From an uncultured Chloroflexota bacterium (GTDB lineage Bacteria > Chloroflexota > UBA11872), in the NCBI GenBank assembly GCA_958296175.1, contig OY282448.1:1736472-1800471 (forward strand): 64,000 nucleotides of DNA. Direction: 5' to 3'. Positions 59,651 to 64,000 of the stretch are shown in pieces. The position numbers were made by a program, and so were the translations under genes. Each line of letters opens with the position of its first letter. Position 1 is the stretch's first letter. The notes beneath the pieces were generated by a model that saw only the letters and a list, made by a program, of their open reading frames with translations, was not told the DNA's origin and did not search any database.

Positions 59651-60278
59651 ACCCGCCTACCGCGTCGACCCCATGCGGGTCGACGATCTGGACCAGATAA
59701 GGCGCATCGAGCGCGCCTCGTTTCCCACGCCCTGGCCGCGCAACGCCTACCGCCGCGAGATTCTCACGAACGAGCGCGCGCGCTACATCGTGGTGCGGAG
59801 CATGGACCAGCGCGGTCGAGCGCCGCCGCCGCCGCCGCCGCCGCAACGCGGGTGGCGCCGCTGGCGGAACCCGTGGGCGCTGTTCGCCAGGCGGCGCGGC
59901 GACCCGGGCGACGTCGTAGCCTTTGCCGGCGTGTGGGTCATGCTGGACGAAGCCCACGTCACCACCATCGCCGTGGATCCCAGTCACCGCCGCCGCGGCC
60001 TGGGCGAACTGTTGATCGTCGAAATGATCAAGCTCGCCCTCAAGGCCGGCGCGCAGGTCATGTCGCTCGAAGTCCGCATGAGCAACGAACCGGCCCAGGC
60101 GCTCTACCGCAAGTACGGCTTCGTGCACGGCGGCGTGCGCCCGCGCTATTACAGTGACAATTTCGAAGATGCGTTGATCATGCGGAGCGAGTCGTTGAGC
60201 AGCCGCCAATTCATCGAACGCACGGGCGCGTGCGAGCGCAGCCTGCGCGCGCGCCTCGCCTGGCGGTCGTTTCTGTGA
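59643..60278 (+). CDS. rimI: Ribosomal protein S18 alanine N-acetyltransferase RimI-like
   Basis: This is a GNAT acetyltransferase of 211 residues. Core motifs are RRIERASFPTPWPRNAY at the start, AVDPSHRRRGLGELLIVEM (acetyl-CoA site) and VRMSNEPAQALYRKYGFV. Residues about 60-90 form an insertion with a run of seven prolines, not typical of the 150-residue RimI. It lies between tsaB and tsaD, the usual rimI site, and its stop overlaps the tsaD ATG by one base (TGATG). Confidence 0.92.
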   Translation: MDKPAYRVDPMRVDDLDQIRRIERASFPTPWPRNAYRREILTNERARYIVVRSMDQRGRAPPPPPPPQRGWRRWRNPWALFARRRGDPGDVVAFAGVWVMLDEAHVTTIAVDPSHRRRGLGELLIVEMIKLALKAGAQVMSLEVRMSNEPAQALYRKYGFVHGGVRPRYYSDNFEDALIMRSESLSSRQFIERTGACERSLRARLAWRSFL

Positions 60279-61342
60279 TGCCCGCCTGCCCCGCCTGGCT
60301 GCTGGCGGTGGAGACCTCGTGCGACGACACCTCCGTGGCCGTGCTGTGCGGCGGCGTCGAGGCCGCGGCCACCGTCAGCCAGACCCAGGTCGACGCGCAC
60401 GCGGCCTTCGGCGGCGTGGTGCCGGAAACGGCCTCGCGCATGCATGCGGAAGCCATCGACGCGGTCTGCCGCGCGGCGCTGGACGCGGCCGGCATCGGCG
60501 TCCACCAGCTCGGCGCGGTGGCCGTGACCGTGGGGCCGGGACTGCCCGGCTCGCTGCTGGTGGGCCTCGAATTCGCGCGCGGGCTGGCCTTCGGCCTGGA
60601 CGTTCCGCTGGCGCCGGTGAACCACCTGGAAGGGCACGTGGCGGCGGCCTGGCTCGAGGCCGACCCCCAGCCAGCCCTGCCCGCGGCGGCGCTGATCGTG
60701 TCGGGCGGGCACACCGAACTGGCGCTCGTCGAGGCGCCGGGGCGCTACCGCGTGCTGGGCCGCACGCGCGACGACGCCGCGGGGGAAGCCTTCGACAAAG
60801 CGGCGCGCATGTTGGGTCTGGGGTTCCCGGGCGGACCGGCCATGCAAGCAGCCGCGGCGCGCGCGCGCGCCGCGCCCTATCGGTTGCCGCGCGCCTGGCT
60901 GCGCGGCACGAACGACTTCAGTTTCAGCGGCCTGAAAACCGCGCTGCGCCGTCTGCTGGAAGACCGTCTGGGACCCGACGAGGCGGCGCGCATCCTGCGC
61001 GGCCCCGCCGCGCGCGCGTCCGCGGCCGACCCCGAGACGTTCGTGCCGCAGGTGGCGCTGGCTTTCGAGGAAGCGGTGGTGGACGTGTTGGTGCGCAAGA
61101 CCTGCGCCGCGGCCGCAGCCTGGGGTGCGCGCTCCATCATCGTGACCGGCGGCGTGGCGGCCAACGCGCGGCTGCGCCGCGAGATGCAGGCGGCCGCCTC
61201 CGTCCCTCTGCACGTCCCGCCCCCGGCCCGCTGCACCGACAACGCGGCCATGATCGCCCTGGCCGGCGCCTGGGCCATCCAGCGCGGCGAACCCGACGCC
61301 CGCCGCAGCGCCCGCGTGCAACCCAACCTCAGGCTGGCCTGA
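60278..61342 (+). CDS. tsaD: tRNA N6-adenosine threonylcarbamoyltransferase TsaD
   Basis: TsaD transfers the threonylcarbamoyl group to A37 of ANN-decoding tRNAs. The 354 residues show LAVETSCDDTSVAVL at the start, the metal-binding NHLEGH, VSGGHTELALV, LGRTRDDAAGEAFDKAARML, FSFSGLKTALRRLLED and VTGGVAANARLR, closing with CTDNAAMIALAG. I chose the ATG at 60278 over a GTG at 60230 inside rimI. It ends the t6A operon and converges on glgA, with a repeat element between. Confidence 0.97.
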   Translation: MPACPAWLLAVETSCDDTSVAVLCGGVEAAATVSQTQVDAHAAFGGVVPETASRMHAEAIDAVCRAALDAAGIGVHQLGAVAVTVGPGLPGSLLVGLEFARGLAFGLDVPLAPVNHLEGHVAAAWLEADPQPALPAAALIVSGGHTELALVEAPGRYRVLGRTRDDAAGEAFDKAARMLGLGFPGGPAMQAAAARARAAPYRLPRAWLRGTNDFSFSGLKTALRRLLEDRLGPDEAARILRGPAARASAADPETFVPQVALAFEEAVVDVLVRKTCAAAAAWGARSIIVTGGVAANARLRREMQAAASVPLHVPPPARCTDNAAMIALAGAWAIQRGEPDARRSARVQPNLRLA

Positions 61343-61349
61343 GGGGGGC

Positions 61350-61387
61350 GAGGGGGAAACATCGATGGACAGGATGGACGGGATTGG
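61350..61387. repeat. Repeat between convergent genes (copy 2)
   Basis: The reverse complement reads CCAATCCCGTCCATCC, then TGTCCAT, then GATGTTTCCCCCTCGC, like the element at 37220. It is in the 79-base gap between tsaD (+) and glgA (-), again a convergent site. Confidence 0.7.
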
Positions 61388-61421
61388 GAAGGGGCGGGTT
61401 TGGCGGGGGAGGAGCTTGCGC

Positions 61422-62900
61422 TCAGCGTCGGGACGCCAGCGCCTCGGCGTAGAGCCGTTCGTAGGCCGCGGCTGACACGTCCCAGGACGAGTCGCGCGCC
61501 ATGCCGCGGCGCACGATGAGTTCCCAGCGGTCGCGCTGGCGGTAGGTTTCCAGCGCCCGCGCCGCGGCCCCGAAGAAGTCGATGGCGTCGTAGCGGCGGA
61601 ACACGAACCCCGTGCCCGCGCCCGTGGCCGGGTTCACGTCCTCCACCGTGTCCGCCAGGCCGCCCGTGGCCCGCACGATGGGCACGCTGCCGTAGCGCAT
61701 GGCGATGAGCTGACCCAGCCCGCACGGCTCGTGCCGCGAGGGCATCAGGAACATGTCGCTGCCGGCATAGATCAGGCTGGCGAGCGCGCTGTCGAACGTG
61801 AGCGAGACGGCCACCTGGGTGGGATGCGCCCGCGCCGCCTCGGTCAGCGCCTGCTCGTAGCGCGGCTCGCCCACCCCCAGCGCCGCCAGCTGCGCGCCGC
61901 GGTCCAGCAGGTGCGGCAGGGCTTCCAGCACCAGGTCCAGACCTTTGTGACTGGCCAGGCGCGTGACCAGGCCCAGCAGCGGAGCGTCGGGCCGTGCGGG
62001 AAGACCCAGCCGCTGCTGCAGGGCGCGCTTGTTGGCCGCGCGCCGGTCGAGCCGCTCGGCCGTGTAGGCCGCGGCCAGGTGCGGATCCGCGGCCGGGTCC
62101 AGCAGCGCGGTGTCGATGCCGTTCAGAATCCCGTGCACGTCGGCGCGCCGCTCGCGCAGCAGGTGATCCAGCGAGGCCCCGTAGTCCGGCGTCAGAATCT
62201 CGCGCGCGTATTGCGGGCTGACCGTGCTGACCTTGTCGGCGAAGGCAATGCCGCGCGCCATGAACACCAGCACGTTGCTGAGATGCTCGTCGTCGGGGTG
62301 CGGAATGAACCCCTCGGCGCCCAGCCCGGCCGCTTCCAGGATGTCGCGCCCGAAGTGGCCCTGATATTCCAGGTTGTGAATGGTGAACACCGCGGCGGCG
62401 TCGGCAAAGTGCGCGTCGCCGCGCCAGGTCGTCCGCAGCCAGTTGGGAATCAGCCCTGTGTGCCAGTCGTGGCAGTGCACCACGTCCGGCCGCCAGCCCA
62501 GCGCGCGCGCGCTCTCCAGCGCCGCGCGCGCAAAGAAGGTGAAGCGGTAGCCGTCGTCCTCATAGCCGTAGATATCGTCGCGCGCGCCGAAGTAGCGCGC
62601 GTTGTTCACGAACAGCGCCTCGAAGCCGTCCAGCCGCGCGATATCCAGGCGAACCCGCTCGGCGCGGCCCTCGAACTCGACCGTCACGTCGGCCGCGCCG
62701 GTCTGCACCGTCGCCGGGTCGAGCTGGATCGACCCATACTTGGGGATGGCCGCGCGCACCTCCACCCCGCGGCGCGCCAGCGCCGCGGGCAGGGACGCCA
62801 TCACGTCGGCCAGGCCGCCGGTTTTGGCAAACGGCGCCAGCTCCGCGGCGGCCATCAGCACCCGCAACGGCCGCCGCGCGCCGTCCGCCGTCCCGCTCAA
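61422..62900 (-). CDS. glgA: Glycogen (starch) synthase GlgA
   Basis: GlgA extends alpha-1,4-glucan from ADP-glucose. The 492 residues begin LRVLMAAAELAPFAKTGGLADV with the KTGG donor-binding motif and have FTIHNLEYQGHFG and DVVHCHDWHTGLIP in the N-domain. The C-domain shows LGLVTRLASHKGLDLVLEAL, LMPSRHEPCGLGQLIAMRYG and a TGGLADTVEDV segment. The TTG start overlaps the purH stop in a TTGA, so the two genes are probably co-transcribed. Glycogen branching or ADP-glucose genes are not seen in the window. Confidence 0.95.
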   Translation of the reverse strand: MSGTADGARRPLRVLMAAAELAPFAKTGGLADVMASLPAALARRGVEVRAAIPKYGSIQLDPATVQTGAADVTVEFEGRAERVRLDIARLDGFEALFVNNARYFGARDDIYGYEDDGYRFTFFARAALESARALGWRPDVVHCHDWHTGLIPNWLRTTWRGDAHFADAAAVFTIHNLEYQGHFGRDILEAAGLGAEGFIPHPDDEHLSNVLVFMARGIAFADKVSTVSPQYAREILTPDYGASLDHLLRERRADVHGILNGIDTALLDPAADPHLAAAYTAERLDRRAANKRALQQRLGLPARPDAPLLGLVTRLASHKGLDLVLEALPHLLDRGAQLAALGVGEPRYEQALTEAARAHPTQVAVSLTFDSALASLIYAGSDMFLMPSRHEPCGLGQLIAMRYGSVPIVRATGGLADTVEDVNPATGAGTGFVFRRYDAIDFFGAAARALETYRQRDRWELIVRRGMARDSSWDVSAAAYERLYAEALASRR

Positions 62901-64000
62901 TGTTTGAAGTGGCGCTCGTCCACGAAGACCAGCACCCCTCCCCGGGCGTTCACCGCGTCGATGACCTCCTGGTCGCGCACCGATCCCGCGACCGACACGA
63001 TGGCCCGCACGCCCGCGGCCAGCGCGGCCTCGGGGCCGTCGGCGAAGGGAAAGTACGCGTCCGAGGCCAGATAGGCGCCGCGCGCCTCGGGGCCGGCCTG
63101 CGCCGCCGCGTGCGCTACGGCGTTGACGCGGTTGACCTGCCCGCTGCCCAAGCCAATCAGCCGCTGGTCCTTCACCAGCACGATGGCGTTGGACTTCACG
63201 TGGCGGATCACGCGCAGGCCAAAGCGCAGCTGCGCCAGGTCGGCCTCGTCAGGCTGCGCGTCGGAGACCGTGCGGAACTCCAGGTCTGCGCCGGGGGCGC
63301 GGTCCGGGGTTTGCACCAGATAGCCGCGGTCCATGCCCCACACGTGCGCCGCCTCGAAGTGCAGGCGCGCCCCGGACGGCGGCGCGGGCCAGCGCATGAC
63401 GCGCAAATCCTTGCGCCGCTGCAGCCGCCGCAGCGCCTCGGGCTCGTAATCCGGCGCCACCACCACGTGGTAGAGATGCCCGCGCATGGCCGCAACCGTT
63501 GCGGCCTCCACGCGCCGGTTGAATCCCACGATCCCGCCGAATGCCGAGACCGGGTCGGCGGCGCGCGCGCGCAGGTAGGCCTCGGCCTGCGAGTCGGCGT
63601 GCACGGCCAGGCAGCAGGGCATGGCGTGCTTGACGATGACGGCCGCCGTCTCGTCGAAGTCGTTGGCGGCCGCCCAGGCCGCCTGCAGGTCCAGCACGTT
63701 GACGTACGACAAACCCATCCCGTGCAGCTGCTCCACCTCGGGCAGGCCGCCCGCGGCCAGCTCGGGGGCGCCCGCCGCGTAGAACGCGCCCTGCTGGTGC
63801 GGGTTCTCGCCGTACCGCAGGTCGTGCCGCTTGCGCAGGGGGATGGTGAGCAGCTCGGGAAACTGGTCGTCCAGCTCGCGCTGCATGAAGGCGGCGACGT
63901 GCGCGTCGTAGAACGCCGTGAGAGCAAAGGCCTTGGCCGCCAGCTCGCGGCGCAGCCGCGCCGCGCCCTCGGCGTCGTCGGTGCGGTCGAGCGCCGCCAG
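62897..64000 (-). CDS. purH: Bifunctional purine biosynthesis protein PurH (3' part)
   Basis: PurH performs the last two steps of IMP synthesis (AICAR formyltransferase and IMP cyclohydrolase). Only the C-terminal part is seen; the gene runs off the right edge. It shows RKRHDLRYGENPHQ, VKHAMPCCLAV where the family has KHxNPCGVA, DPVSAFGGIVGFNRRVE, LGSGQVNRVNAV, ASDAYFPFADG and the GSVRDQEVIDA stretch ending in RHFKH. The N-to-M and G-to-C changes in the KHxNPCG motif are unusual, but the Lys-His pair is kept. It overlaps the glgA start by 4 bases. Confidence 0.96.
   Translation of the reverse strand: MAALDRTDDAEGAARLRRELAAKAFALTAFYDAHVAAFMQRELDDQFPELLTIPLRKRHDLRYGENPHQQGAFYAAGAPELAAGGLPEVEQLHGMGLSYVNVLDLQAAWAAANDFDETAAVIVKHAMPCCLAVHADSQAEAYLRARAADPVSAFGGIVGFNRRVEAATVAAMRGHLYHVVVAPDYEPEALRRLQRRKDLRVMRWPAPPSGARLHFEAAHVWGMDRGYLVQTPDRAPGADLEFRTVSDAQPDEADLAQLRFGLRVIRHVKSNAIVLVKDQRLIGLGSGQVNRVNAVAHAAAQAGPEARGAYLASDAYFPFADGPEAALAAGVRAIVSVAGSVRDQEVIDAVNARGGVLVFVDERHFKH

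Noticed and set aside
60230..60277. Earlier GTG start for tsaD
   Set aside because: It lies inside rimI and adds residues not found in the family; the TGATG overlap at 60276-60280 is the better start.

Overview
The window is a very GC-rich (by eye about 70% or more), densely coded bacterial chromosome segment. GTG and occasional TTG starts are frequent, and many neighbouring genes overlap by 1-11 bases. The gene families point to a member of the Chloroflexota, possibly an uncultivated environmental lineage. The clues are an HspR and an HrcA chaperone system side by side, Tat-exported lipoproteins carrying beta-propellers, a secreted protein whose C-terminal domain I associate with Chloroflexota, and a small family (20088-20453) that I know mainly from that phylum. 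This placement is inference; no rRNA or tRNA gene is visible.

Layout. 1-6800 (+): lon (3' end), dnaK, grpE, a zinc-less dnaJ/cbpA, hspR and clpC form one heat-shock operon. 7043-9680: creatininase-family amidohydrolase and NUDIX hydrolase (+), then a convergent Eis-like acetyltransferase (-). 9960-13745 (-): a four-gene cassette (SxtJ-like membrane protein, 53-residue DUF5989/SxtK-like protein, carbamoyltransferase, SGNH hydrolase) like the sxtI-J-K-L block of saxitoxin clusters. 13974-17953: a small membrane protein (+), a Tat lipoprotein with a propeller (-) and miaB (-). 18029-28166 (+): a cell-surface polysaccharide locus (rmlD, five glycosyltransferases, an O-antigen ligase-like protein, a polyprenyl-phosphate sugar-1-phosphate transferase), interrupted by a CRISPR-like array. 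28156-35585 (+): NHL-repeat lipoprotein, hrcA, a second grpE and dnaJ, a frameshifted prmA and a HIT protein. 35622-39831: two related five-bladed-propeller glycosidase-like proteins (convergent) and a sugar isomerase/epimerase. 40066-43401: a secreted leucine-rich-repeat protein. 43520-49443: mutS-mutL, a DUF402 protein and a cupin. 49724-52852: lipoprotein, repeat-rich gap, folP and a methyltetrahydrofolate methyltransferase-like gene. 52896-57997 (-): murF, an aminoglycoside-phosphotransferase-like protein lacking its catalytic Asp, mraY and a glycosyltransferase. 58419-61342 (+): tsaE-tsaB-rimI-tsaD, the bacterial t6A operon. 61422-64000 (-): glgA and the 3' part of purH.

The most unusual material is between the genes. 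Four separate intergenic sites hold CRISPR-like repeats: about 28 bases with about 33-base spacers (a 61-base period) at three sites, and a looser 30/36-base pair at the fourth. No cas gene is in the window. Two other repeat families recur: a palindrome ending in GGGTGAGGG, at two gaps, and an element that sits between convergent genes at both of its sites. Protein-level oddities include the catalytic Asp-to-Gly change in the kinase-like protein between murF and mraY, an Ala/Gly minisatellite inside the carbamoyltransferase, an mraY whose first membrane helix lies upstream of any canonical start codon, and the prmA frameshift.
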